In this document: piece by piece, positions 34,566-42,980 of the stretch
Position numbering within the stretch: the first letter of the stretch is position 1
Layout: the number at the start of each line of letters is the position of its first letter
Assembly: GCA_022483465.1 (NCBI GenBank)
Contig: JAKVNF010000002.1
Location: 682,001-746,000 of the forward strand
Reading direction: 5' to 3'
Origin: Lachnospiraceae bacterium
GTDB taxonomy: Bacteria > Bacillota > Clostridia > Lachnospirales > Lachnospiraceae
Length of the DNA: 64,000 nt
Position numbers and translations under genes: made by a program
The notes under the pieces: generated by a model
What the model was told of the DNA's origin: nothing
Seen by the model: only the letters and a program-made list of their open reading frames with translations
Database searches by the model: none

Positions 34566-36911
34566 TCAGATGACGGTCTTCTTTCTGACCTCATCCTCAT
34601 ACTTCTTCTTGCGCTCTGCCTTGTCTGCCGAGGCCTTCTGCTGGTGATACCGGCCGGAGTCGTCGTACTTCGGCGGGAACTTCTTGCGCAGCACGAACCA
34701 GAGAGATCCGGTGACGCAGACGGAGGAATAGGTGCCGCAGATGATACCTGCCATGATGGGCAGGGCGAACTCACGGATCGAGGACACGCCCATCACAAAC
34801 AGCACGAACACCATGAAGAAGGTGGTCAGGGAGGTGAAGATGGAGCGGGACAGCGTGTCGGTGATGGAGGTATCCACCAGGGTCATGAGATCCGTATCCT
34901 TCTTGCGCCTTGCCAGGTTCTCGCGGACACGGTCGAAGATGACGATGGTCGCGTTGACCGAGTAGCCGACGATGGTCAGCATGCAGGCGATGAACGTGGA
35001 GCCGACGGAGATCCGCATGACCGCGTACACCGTCAGAACCACCAGGCAGTCGTGCGCCAGGGCCAGGATGGCCGAAGCACCGAAGCGCATGTCCTTGAAC
35101 CGGAACCAGATGTAGACCAGCATCAGGGCCAGGGCCACCAGCACTGCCTGGACGCAGTCGGCCTTCATCTCATCCGAGACCGTCGCGGAGATCGTCTCCG
35201 CGGTGATGTTATCCTCGGAGATGCCGAAGGTGTCCTCCAGGTCTGTGTTCAGGGTCTCCCGCTCGTCGACCGTGAGGGTTCTCGTCTTGAAGATGACCGA
35301 GTTGCCGCCGGAGACCTTCTGCACCTGGACATTGGCGTCACCGGTGACGCTCTCGAAGATCGGGACCACGTCCTGATCCAGCTCATCCAGCGTGTAGTTC
35401 TTGTCGAAGGTGACCGTGGTGGAAGTGCCGCCCACGAAGTCAAGGCTGTAGTTCAGTGCGCCGATGCCGCGGTGGGCGTTGACGCCCATGACCACCCAGC
35501 CAAGAGCGATCGCGCAGATGGAGACTGTAAAGAAGATTCTGCGGTGCTCGACAAACTTCACCGGCTTTCTCTTCTTTCCCTTGCCGTACCACTTCGCGTC
35601 CTTGGCGAAGAGGTTGTAGAAGCAGTTCATGTACCACTTGGTGACAAACAGGGCGGTGAACATCGAGAGGATGATACCGATGGCAAGCGTCTGGGCAAAG
35701 CCCCTGACGGAGCCGGAGCCCAGCACGCCCAGGACCGCCGCGGCGATCAGGGTGGTCACGTTGCCGTCGATGATGGCGGAGAGGGCCTTGCTGTAGCCTG
35801 CGTCGATAGCCTGGCGCACGCTCTTGCCGGCGCCCAGCTCCTCACGGATTCTCGCAAAGACGATGACGTTGGCATCCACGGCCATACCGACGGAGAGCAG
35901 GATGCCGGCGATACCGGGCAGGGTCAGGGTGACGTCAAAGCCCACCAGAACCATGACCAAGAGTCCCACATAGGTCAAAAGGGCAAGGCTGGCAGCGACG
36001 CCCGGCAGGAAGTAGACCGCAATCATGAAGATGATGACCAGCGCAAGGCCGATGGCACCGGCCCGCAGGGAAGTGGTGATGGCACTCTGCCCCAGCTGGG
36101 CGCCGACCACGTTGGAGCGCAGCTCCTCGAGCTCGACCTTCAGGCCGCCGATGCGGATCGTGGAAGCCAGGTTCTCGGCATCCTCGAGGGAGGACTCACC
36201 GGTGATGACTGCCTGTCCGTTGGTGATCTCCGCCTGCACGGTGGGCACGCTGATGAAGGAGCCGTCGTAGTAGATACCGATGGACTCGCCGTTGGCATAG
36301 GCCTCCTTGGTGGCCTCTGCGAACTTGGTCTTGCCCTCATCGGTAAAGGTCAGCTCCACGACCACCTCCTGGTTGTTCATGGAGTCGGTCTGATAGCCCG
36401 CCTGGGCGCTGGCCACATCCGTGCCCTCGAGCACGATGTCGCCGCTCTCCTCCAGGGAGGCGATTGTCTTGCCGCTGGCCAGCTCATACTGATAGGTAGA
36501 GGTATTCAGCGTGTAGTTGTCGTTTCCGTCCGCATCCTTCTGCCGGATGAAGTAGAGGGATCCGGGGCGGCCCAACTGCTCCAGGATGGCGTTGGCATCC
36601 GTGACGCCGGGGATCTCGACCGTGATCCGGTCCGAGCCCTCCCGGTAGGCCTGCGCCTCGGTGGAGTACTGCTCGACACGGCGCTGCAGCTTGTAGACTG
36701 TATCGTCCATGTCCTCATCCGAGGGCGTCTCGTCGCCGACGGCCTGATAGGTGATGCTCACGCCGCCTGCCAGGTCCAGGCCGAGACGAATGTTCTCCAT
36801 CGAGCCATCCTGGTCCTCCCCCAAGCCGAAGACGGCGGTGTAGAGCAGGAAGCACATCATGGCAAGGAGCAGGATGAGCCCGATCACGGAATTTCTCTTT
36901 TTCTTTTTCAT
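34566..36911 (-). CDS. secDF: SecDF fusion, protein-export membrane protein
   Basis: A 781-residue membrane protein that uses the proton gradient to pull proteins out of SecYEG. The SecD half has LGLDLAGGVSITYQAV, a large extracytoplasmic domain and AGIGLALVIIF-type helices with the VGMAVDANVIVFARIREEL motif. The SecF half starts with NYSLDFVGGTSTTVTF and has the matching VGYSVNATIVIFDRVRENL. Both halves together predict about 12 transmembrane segments. It is intact, and its promoter lies at the edge of an IS insertion. Confidence 0.96.
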   Translation of the reverse strand: MKKKKRNSVIGLILLLAMMCFLLYTAVFGLGEDQDGSMENIRLGLDLAGGVSITYQAVGDETPSDEDMDDTVYKLQRRVEQYSTEAQAYREGSDRITVEIPGVTDANAILEQLGRPGSLYFIRQKDADGNDNYTLNTSTYQYELASGKTIASLEESGDIVLEGTDVASAQAGYQTDSMNNQEVVVELTFTDEGKTKFAEATKEAYANGESIGIYYDGSFISVPTVQAEITNGQAVITGESSLEDAENLASTIRIGGLKVELEELRSNVVGAQLGQSAITTSLRAGAIGLALVIIFMIAVYFLPGVAASLALLTYVGLLVMVLVGFDVTLTLPGIAGILLSVGMAVDANVIVFARIREELGAGKSVRQAIDAGYSKALSAIIDGNVTTLIAAAVLGVLGSGSVRGFAQTLAIGIILSMFTALFVTKWYMNCFYNLFAKDAKWYGKGKKRKPVKFVEHRRIFFTVSICAIALGWVVMGVNAHRGIGALNYSLDFVGGTSTTVTFDKNYTLDELDQDVVPIFESVTGDANVQVQKVSGGNSVIFKTRTLTVDERETLNTDLEDTFGISEDNITAETISATVSDEMKADCVQAVLVALALMLVYIWFRFKDMRFGASAILALAHDCLVVLTVYAVMRISVGSTFIACMLTIVGYSVNATIVIFDRVRENLARRKKDTDLMTLVDTSITDTLSRSIFTSLTTFFMVFVLFVMGVSSIREFALPIMAGIICGTYSSVCVTGSLWFVLRKKFPPKYDDSGRYHQQKASADKAERKKKYEDEVRKKTVI

Positions 36912-36997
36912 CTGACGCGGAATCCGCCGGAGCGGATTCCCCTCCTTTCTGAGTCCTGGGCAAAAGAATGCAGATTCCCTTTCCCCGTAACTTTGCC

Positions 36998-37006
36998 ATT
37001 ATAGCA
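36998..37006 (-). promoter_or_regulatory. Extended -10 promoter of secDF
   Basis: On the minus strand TGCTATAAT (TATAAT at 36998-37003) is an extended -10 about 87 bp upstream of the secDF ATG; the -35 is weak. The IS1634 element begins 50 bp further upstream, so the core promoter is intact. Confidence 0.6.
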
Positions 37007-37015
37007 CAGCCTGTC

Positions 37016-37056
37016 ACCTTGATAAACCAGTTTGGAAACGATACAATTTTCCTGCC
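37016..37056. repeat. 41-bp direct repeat, left copy (IS1634 target duplication)
   Basis: Forty-one bases, ACCTTGATAAACCAG through TTTTCCTGCC, recur exactly at 39289-39329 on the other side of the IS1634-family element. Long variable target duplications are a known property of this family. It contains a complete promoter (TTGATA 37019-37024, 17 bp, TACAAT 37042-37047) pointing right, into the element. Confidence 0.92.
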
Positions 37057-37164
37057 CGGGTCTTAAACAGTTGGGCACATTTTTGGGAGGCTTCGGCCTC
37101 TCTTTTTTGTTGTGGTTGAGCCATTCTTGGCTGTCAAATTTCTGCGATTATTATGTTGTATGTG

Positions 37165-37193
37165 TTGTATGTCTAGGGCGCATGTGTTATACT
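37165..37193 (+). promoter_or_regulatory. IS1634 transposase promoter with almost no leader
   Basis: TTGTAT (37165-37170), a 17-bp spacer and TATACT (37188-37193) lie only 6 bp before the transposase ATG at 37200. The predicted start site falls on or near the start codon and no Shine-Dalgarno is visible, so the mRNA may be leaderless. Confidence 0.55.
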
Positions 37194-37199
37194 TCGTTT

Positions 37200-39170
37200 A
37201 TGAAACTATACTTTGACAAGAGACTGAAAGATCCTACCTACTATATTCAAAAAGGTTACCGGAATGGTTCTAAAGTAACCTGTAAAAATGTAAAGATTAT
37301 TGGAAAGCATTCAGAATTACTAAAAATCACAGATGATCCATTATCCTATGCAAAAGAGCAAGTCCGTCTAATGAATGAAAAGGAGAAGAGCGGTCTGCAA
37401 AGCATAGACCTTCATCTTGATTTCAATGAATTGATTCAAAACAACGCAGAAAAATCGATTGCACCTTTATACACGAGAAATGTCGGCTATTTTTATCTTC
37501 AGCATATATATCGCCAGCTAAGCATCAATGAATTCTTCAAAAATGCTTGCAGCGGCAATAAGATCACATTTGATATCGACCGTGTTAACAGATTCCTTGT
37601 TTATGACCGTATATTGAGGCCTGGATCCAAGCTCCATACATGGCAAAATAAGGACTGGTATTACGAGGAGCCAGATTTCGAGTATCAGCATATTATGCGG
37701 ACCATGGATATCCTTGAGGACAATTACGCCGAATACATCAGTTGGCTTTTTAAGTACAGTAACAACATCGTTAAGAGAGATACATCTCGTTGCTATTACG
37801 ACTGTACAAATTATTACTGCGAGACTGAAACAAATGATGATAATTATGTTGATGAAGTGACCGGAGAGGAAATAAAAGGACTGCGCGAGTACGGAAAGTC
37901 GAAAGAAAACCGTCCCAACCCGATTGTAGAAATGGGATTATTTATGGATAATCAAGGCATACCAATGTCAATGTGCATTCATCCAGGAAATACAAATGAA
38001 CAGGTTACCGCTATTCCTTTGGAAAAAGAACTGATCAAAATGTTCAGAGATGCTGATCATGATAATAACGGTTCTTTCATATATGTTGCAGATGGTGGAC
38101 TTGGGTCGACATGGATTAGACAGTTCAATTCCATGGGCGGAAGGTGCTTTATTGTCACTCAGTCAATTAAGAAAATGTCAGAAGTTATGCAGAATTCTGT
38201 ATTCAATGATTGCGATTATTGGATTCCAACATCCGATAACGATGGTAAGAAGGATAAAGATGGAAGGACAATTGTTCAAAGTGATCCCATATCAATAGAA
38301 TTTCTAAAAACATTTGATAAGAATGATAAAGATAATCTTAGATATTATAATTCGATGGCGTATAAAGTAATTGACGCTGATAATCTTATTGATCTTGGGC
38401 TCACAGAAACAAAGATATGCAAGAACAGAAAAGCAAGGAGTGTAAAAGTTAAAGGTACTCTTAAGCAGAAAATAATAATCAGATTCTCACGAAAATATAT
38501 GGAATACCAAAGGTATATCCGGAATCGTCAGGTAGAACGTGCCAAGAATCTCATCAGAAAATGTGATCCGGATGAACTGAAGAAAAGCCAGAATGACGCA
38601 AAGCGATTCATAAAGAAAACAACTACCGCAAAAGATGGTGGGGAAGTGCAGGTGTCATACTCTATTGATACAGACCGCATCGCGGAGGAAGAAAAGTATG
38701 ATGGGTTTTATGCTCTCGCCACAAATTTGCAAATAGATATGATAAGTGCACCGGATAATCCGCTAAAATCGAAGCCTGATCTTACAGATGTACTTGAAAT
38801 AGTCTCTATCAGCGAAACACGCAACAAAATTGAAGAATGCTTTAGGATCATGAAAACAAATTTTGAAGCTCGACCGATTTATCATAGAAAGCACGAGCAT
38901 ATAATTTCACATTTTATGATATGTTACACCGCGCTTCTCATCTATAGGCTTCTTGAGATCAAAGTTAATCAAAGCCGCTATCATTGCACGACGCAGGATA
39001 TTATAGAGACATTAAACCATATGATCGTCGGAAATGTAGAGGATCAATATTACATTTCATTATACGGAGGCTGTACCACGCTGACAGCGTTGGAGGAAAC
39101 GTTCAATGGTGGGCTAAATCACAAGCGATATTATCCGAAAACATTAAATAAACTGTCGAGAAGTTTTTAA
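37200..39170 (+). CDS. IS1634-family transposase (IS4-like DDE)
   Basis: A 656-residue DDE transposase. The ATG at 37200 (MKLYFDKRLKDPTYYIQKGY) is chosen because the sequence from there is the recognisable family N-terminus; upstream codons are hydrophobic junk in the promoter region. The catalytic part includes YYDCTNYYCETE (first Asp), YVADGGLGSTW and the Glu-containing ISETRNKIEECFRIMKTNFE with the family Y(2)R(3)E(6)C spacing. Codon use is AT-rich, unlike the neighbours. The gene is intact. Confidence 0.9.
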   Translation: MKLYFDKRLKDPTYYIQKGYRNGSKVTCKNVKIIGKHSELLKITDDPLSYAKEQVRLMNEKEKSGLQSIDLHLDFNELIQNNAEKSIAPLYTRNVGYFYLQHIYRQLSINEFFKNACSGNKITFDIDRVNRFLVYDRILRPGSKLHTWQNKDWYYEEPDFEYQHIMRTMDILEDNYAEYISWLFKYSNNIVKRDTSRCYYDCTNYYCETETNDDNYVDEVTGEEIKGLREYGKSKENRPNPIVEMGLFMDNQGIPMSMCIHPGNTNEQVTAIPLEKELIKMFRDADHDNNGSFIYVADGGLGSTWIRQFNSMGGRCFIVTQSIKKMSEVMQNSVFNDCDYWIPTSDNDGKKDKDGRTIVQSDPISIEFLKTFDKNDKDNLRYYNSMAYKVIDADNLIDLGLTETKICKNRKARSVKVKGTLKQKIIIRFSRKYMEYQRYIRNRQVERAKNLIRKCDPDELKKSQNDAKRFIKKTTTAKDGGEVQVSYSIDTDRIAEEEKYDGFYALATNLQIDMISAPDNPLKSKPDLTDVLEIVSISETRNKIEECFRIMKTNFEARPIYHRKHEHIISHFMICYTALLIYRLLEIKVNQSRYHCTTQDIIETLNHMIVGNVEDQYYISLYGGCTTLTALEETFNGGLNHKRYYPKTLNKLSRSF

Positions 39171-39219
39171 ATTGCGAAAATTCAAAAGCCCTCCACATAC
39201 AACATTTTGAAGGACAGAT

Positions 39220-39263
39220 AAGGAGGCAGAAAGCGTTGATTTTCCAACGTTTTCTGCCTCCTT
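39220..39263. terminator. Terminator at the end of the IS1634 element
   Basis: A 13-bp stem AAGGAGGCAGAAA / TTTCTGCCTCCTT with an inner CGTTG / CAACG stem, followed by GGCATTTT. It would end the transposase transcript before the second 41-bp repeat. Confidence 0.8.
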
Positions 39264-39288
39264 GGCATTTTAAAGTGTTTAAAACCGG

Positions 39289-39329
39289 ACCTTGATAAAC
39301 CAGTTTGGAAACGATACAATTTTCCTGCC
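39289..39329. repeat. 41-bp direct repeat, right copy, with the original corC promoter
   Basis: Exact second copy of 37016-37056. Its promoter (TTGATA 39292-39297, TACAAT 39315-39320, 17-bp spacer) points right toward corC, but the IS21-family element at 39341-42943 now separates it from the gene. Confidence 0.92.
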
Positions 39330-40108
39330 GCGGCGATGGTTGTTAGCGTCGGGTGATTTGGGCCATTTTGAGCCGGGTGAAAAGGGCCAAAAATGAGTCG
39401 GATTAAAAGGGCCATTTCATCAATGTCAACTTTTGCTTCGGCTATTAATTCTGTGCTTCGGTTGCCGGTGCTGAAGTGTTTCCGGCTTCTACTGCGTAAG
39501 TAATGCATGCTCTTCCGCGGTAGCTTTCTCCTTTGATATCGAAGATCGATGCTCTGTCAAAGATGCGGTCCAGGGAGCATATCAGATCGTCATTGCCATC
39601 GAAGTACTGGGCCCATTCATTAGGCTGCTTATTACTGGTAAAGATGATCGTGTGCGGTCCTTCCTTCTCATACCTGCGGTCGACAAGGTCAAAAAACATG
39701 GCTGTGTTTTCCTTACAGAACCGGCAGCGCCCGACTTCATCAATGATCAGACATGTCGGTTTTACAAGAGACTGGATTGTATGTGCTTCCCGACCAAACT
39801 TTCTTGCCGCTGTAAACTTATCATTAAGCTCTGATGCTTTCAGGAAGTAGACCTTCATTCCCTGCTCACAGCATTTCCGTCCGTATGCCTCTGCCAAATG
39901 CGTCTTTCCAACCCCGGCTGGGCCAACAAAAGCTATATTTCTCCCAGCATTGACATCTGATAATGATGGAAGGCTTTTTAGTGCCTGTATATCGTCACCA
40001 TGAAGCCTGCTGAAGTCATAGTCTTCAAAGGTCTTTGGTTCCTTCGTTGGAAGACGGCTCAACCGGAGAAGCGTATCTATTACTGTCTCGTGCTTTTTGT
40101 TACTGAGA

Positions 40109-41322
40109 GGCGTTAGTAAGAAAACGGGTTGATAAGCTCCAAAGCATTTTAGCAGAAGTATAAAATATGCCGTTTTGTACATTCTGCTGTACAACGGCCT
40201 TCTCTAACTTGAACTACAATAGTCTTGCCAGGAGGGCAAGACTATGAGCTGCATTGAGCGCATACTGACCGAAGCCAGAGATCTTTCCAGGGACGACCTG
40301 ATTCTTCTTGTTAACAAGCTCATGGAGGGCTTCTCCCATGAGAGTGCAACCTCTTCTCCGAAGAAGATGATTGCTCCCCGTTTGGATTGTCCGATCTGCC
40401 ATTCCAATGCTCATGTTGTTAGGAATGGACACAAACATGGAAAACAGGCATACATCTGCAGGCAATGTGGAACGTCATTTGTTACAACGAGCAACACTTT
40501 GCTCTCAGGCTCACACTTTGGTACTGAGATCTGGACCAAGGTTCTGGAAGAGACGCTCAGGGGGACCTCTCTGGATAAGACGGTCAAGTCACTTGCCAGC
40601 CATGGATGCAAGATCAGCCATAGCAGTCTGTTCTTCATGCGGCATAAGATCATGCTTGCTCTCGAGGACATGCAGGTGGAGCAGCCAGCCACGGTGGAAG
40701 ATGTCGTGGAAGCGGATGAAACCTACGTTCCGGAGTCCAAAAAAGGTACGAAATTTGGCCCTGATGCCAGTCGAAAGCCCCGCAAGCGTGGCACTCCCGC
40801 ATCCAAACGCGGCCTTTCAGACGAGCAGATCTGTATCTGCACCGCAGTACAGCGCAAGACTGGCGATCTGATCGTGAAATCCGAGAACCGGGCAAGGCCT
40901 TCCAGTGCAAATGTTGTTGATATCTATACTGGTCATGTCCAGAAGGGCACACTTTTCCTGACGGACGGCATGAATGTGTATCCGAGGCTGGGCAAGATCC
41001 TGGGAATCACGGTCATGAATGTGAAGAAGGAGTCGGCAGGTTTCTTCAATCTGAACACTGTGAACAACCTTCACTCTTTTATCAAGCGCCGATATACCGA
41101 ATATCGCGGTGTCGCCACCAAGTATTTGAACCGTTACAACCTCGTATTCAGGGCAGCGTACAGGCAGAGGACAACGATTGGGGAACTTGCGGAAACTCTC
41201 TTTGCATCCAGGAATCCCAAGAAGGTACACCATTATGGAGATGTTAAGGAGCTCAATCTGCTTGCAATTTGATGACTACAAGATGCACTTATTGCTTATC
41301 AACCCGTTTTCTTACTAACGCC
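40109..41322 (+). mobile_element. IS1595-family insertion sequence, copy 3
   Basis: A 1214-bp element with the same terminal repeats and the exact target duplication TACTGAGA (40101-40108, 41323-41330). The ribosome-binding-site hairpin is at 40221-40243. The first two thirds match copy 2, while about 17 substitutions cluster between 40909 and 41195. It inserted into istB of the IS21 element, so it arrived after the IS21 element. Confidence 0.95.
40244..41272 (+). CDS. IS1595-family transposase, copy 3 (diverged C-terminal half)
   Basis: An intact 342-residue transposase. Identical to copy 2 through the zinc ribbon and the first catalytic motif (VEADETY), then differs at several places: SSANVVD for SSADVVD, ESAGFF for ESASFF, KRRYTEYRGV for KHRYIEYRGV, and ELAETLFAS for ELADALFAS. 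All catalytic residues remain. The clustering suggests recombination with a diverged relative. Confidence 0.93.
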   Translation: MSCIERILTEARDLSRDDLILLVNKLMEGFSHESATSSPKKMIAPRLDCPICHSNAHVVRNGHKHGKQAYICRQCGTSFVTTSNTLLSGSHFGTEIWTKVLEETLRGTSLDKTVKSLASHGCKISHSSLFFMRHKIMLALEDMQVEQPATVEDVVEADETYVPESKKGTKFGPDASRKPRKRGTPASKRGLSDEQICICTAVQRKTGDLIVKSENRARPSSANVVDIYTGHVQKGTLFLTDGMNVYPRLGKILGITVMNVKKESAGFFNLNTVNNLHSFIKRRYTEYRGVATKYLNRYNLVFRAAYRQRTTIGELAETLFASRNPKKVHHYGDVKELNLLAI

Positions 41323-41468
41323 TACTGAGATAGTCAAATACTTCCGAAACTGCCTGCAGCTGGTCTTCGGTGTAGTGATGATTCGAAGCGATTGCTGCCA
41401 GTTCCCTGGCGCTGAAATCCAGCTTTAAGTTTCCGGCACAAGCTTCGATCTTCTCGTAAATGTTGGTC

Positions 41469-42782
41469 TCAGGCATGATGCTTCACCTCCTTGTCGAAGT
41501 TGAAGCGGTCAAACGCGCCATTGTACGCAGGCGTCTGCTGGATCATTGTGACCTGAACCGGCATCGTTGGGAATTCTTCCGGCTGATTAACATACTGGTC
41601 CTTACAGAAACTGTCCTTGCGGCTCCATGTGACGTCATGCTTCACCAGCAAATGCTTCAGGTCATCCGAATAGATGTACAGGTAGAAATCTTTACGCTGC
41701 ACACGACAGACACTGTTCGTATAGCCGTAGGGGACCCCAAAACGGCGGCCTTCAAAGTTTACAAAGCCATCGAATGAGATCCTGCGCTCCGGGCAAAGAT
41801 ACCGGTTGATCTCATCATTCATGACGAGGTTAGAAGCTGCCTGCATGCAGTGTTCGGCATGCACCTTTGCAGGCACACAGTCAACACAACGGTGGTAAAC
41901 GTTGTCCTGCTTATTGCACCATCGAATTGCCTCGGCATTGAGATCTGTGATGTTACCGAACGTCCTGCCTGCCATAAAGTTCTGCTTCACGAAGCGAACT
42001 AATCTCTCAACGCTGCCTTTTGTGAAAGGATGACGAGGCTTGCACAGCTTTGTGAAGAAGCCAATCGTATCCATGAACGCTTCGTAGTTCTTGTTCCACA
42101 GAGGATGACCATCTGAATTACGGCCATTGACTACGCTCTTCATGTTGTCAGTCAGGACCGTCTTCGGGACACCAAGTCTCTGAAAGGCATGGATCATGCC
42201 GATGAACAGATTTTCCTGTTTGGCATTCGGGAAGAACTCAACGTATCGTGCTCCACAATGATGGCACATCATAGCAAAGCATGCAGCCCTGTAGTGTCCG
42301 CCGTCGCTGCTGTCAACGTTCACAAATCCCCAGTCCATTTGGAACTGCTCTCCAGGATCAGATGAATATCTCTGTCCCCGGGAGCCCTGTGGGGCGACTG
42401 TTTCGCGTTTGGCTGGTACGAGGTACTTGTGGTTCTTGATATACTCCTTGACCTGTGTAAGACCGCCTTTGTAACCGTTCTCCTGCAGGCGCTCGAATAT
42501 GACATTGGAATTCTTTACACCCTTGCCAAGCTGGTTGTCTATGATCGCGGTGTAGCCGGTGAGGACAGTTTTATCCTTCTTGCGGCCGCTGTTCCCATGG
42601 GCAGGAATCTTGAATCCATGCTTTTGGGCATTACGCAGCTTTTTACGGCTAATGCCGGTCCTGCGACAGAGATCAGAGAGGTTGACCTTCTCCAGAGAGA
42701 ACCTGTCACCCTGCTCAGTCTTCATCTGCTGTAGTGCTTGTGCTATAGTTTCGTTGAGGTTATTGATTTCATTGGTACTCAT
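41469..42782 (-). CDS. istA: IS21-family transposase IstA
   Basis: A 437-residue DDE transposase. The N-terminal helix-turn-helix (LSDLCRRTGISRKKLRNAQK) is followed by the integrase core: FQMDWGFVNVDSSDGG (first Asp), PKTVLTDNMKSVV (second Asp) and the Glu in KPRHPFTKGSVERLVRFVK. The C-terminal beta domain ends near the istB start, which it overlaps slightly, as IS21 genes do. The gene is intact although its partner istB is broken. Confidence 0.93.
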   Translation of the reverse strand: MSTNEINNLNETIAQALQQMKTEQGDRFSLEKVNLSDLCRRTGISRKKLRNAQKHGFKIPAHGNSGRKKDKTVLTGYTAIIDNQLGKGVKNSNVIFERLQENGYKGGLTQVKEYIKNHKYLVPAKRETVAPQGSRGQRYSSDPGEQFQMDWGFVNVDSSDGGHYRAACFAMMCHHCGARYVEFFPNAKQENLFIGMIHAFQRLGVPKTVLTDNMKSVVNGRNSDGHPLWNKNYEAFMDTIGFFTKLCKPRHPFTKGSVERLVRFVKQNFMAGRTFGNITDLNAEAIRWCNKQDNVYHRCVDCVPAKVHAEHCMQAASNLVMNDEINRYLCPERRISFDGFVNFEGRRFGVPYGYTNSVCRVQRKDFYLYIYSDDLKHLLVKHDVTWSRKDSFCKDQYVNQPEEFPTMPVQVTMIQQTPAYNGAFDRFNFDKEVKHHA

Positions 42783-42864
42783 AATCCTCCTTCCGGCATT
42801 GATGAAATGGTCAACATCAAGTATAGGAAGGTATGAGCAAAATGAAACAATAACCTCTTACTTA

Positions 42865-42893
42865 TTGAATGGCCCTTTTAATCCGACTAAAAA
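42865..42893 (+). promoter_or_regulatory. Possible outward promoter at the right end of IS21
   Basis: TTGAAT (42865-42870), a 17-bp spacer and TAAAAA (42888-42893) point out of the element toward corC, about 90 bp from its ATG. It could replace the lost native promoter. The -10 match is only 4 of 6. Confidence 0.35.
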
Positions 42894-42980
42894 TGGCCCT
42901 TTTCTCCCGACTCTGGACTGGCCCTTTTAACCCGACCCTAACATGGTGTCGCGGCCACAAATAATTTCGAAAGGATCCCA

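Larger units (their letters stand above)
37057..39288 (+). mobile_element. IS1634-family insertion sequence
   Basis: A 2232-bp AT-rich element, clearly foreign in composition to the GC-rich chromosome. Imperfect terminal repeats pair CGGGTCTTAAACAGTT with CCGGTTTTAAACACTT (13 of 16). It carries one transposase gene, a promoter with almost no leader, and a terminator at 39220-39263. The flanking 41-bp direct repeats are its target duplication. It sits between secDF and corC. Confidence 0.9.
39445..41476 (-). pseudogene. istB: IstB helper ATPase, split by IS1595 copy 3
   Basis: The N-terminal part (41323-41476, MPETNIYEKIEACAGNLKLD, ending FDYLS) and the main part (39445-40108, resuming SNKKHETVIDTLLRL) join at the duplicated octamer TACTGAGA into one IstB frame. 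The AAA+ domain has Walker A VGPAGVGKTHLAEAYG, Walker B CLIIDEVGRC and the sensor-like FTSNKQPNEW. IstB loads target DNA for IstA. The N-terminal helical segment is now separated from the ATPase core by 1.2 kb, so transposition of this IS21 copy should be blocked. Confidence 0.9.
39341..42943 (-). mobile_element. IS21-family insertion sequence carrying a nested IS1595 copy
   Basis: Ends read TGTTAGCGTCGGGT on the left and, as complement, TGTTAGGGTCGGGT on the right, with internal repeats of the AAAAGGGCCA type at both ends, as is usual for IS21. A 4-bp target duplication TGGT flanks it (39337-39340, 42944-42947). It encodes IstA and IstB on the minus strand. Without the nested 1214-bp IS and its 8-bp duplication it is 2381 bp, a normal IS21 size. 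It is inactivated because istB is split. Confidence 0.92.

Noticed and set aside
34491-37004. 837-codon open frame on the plus strand
   Set aside because: Antisense shadow of secDF; Asp-, Gly- and His-rich composition without domains.
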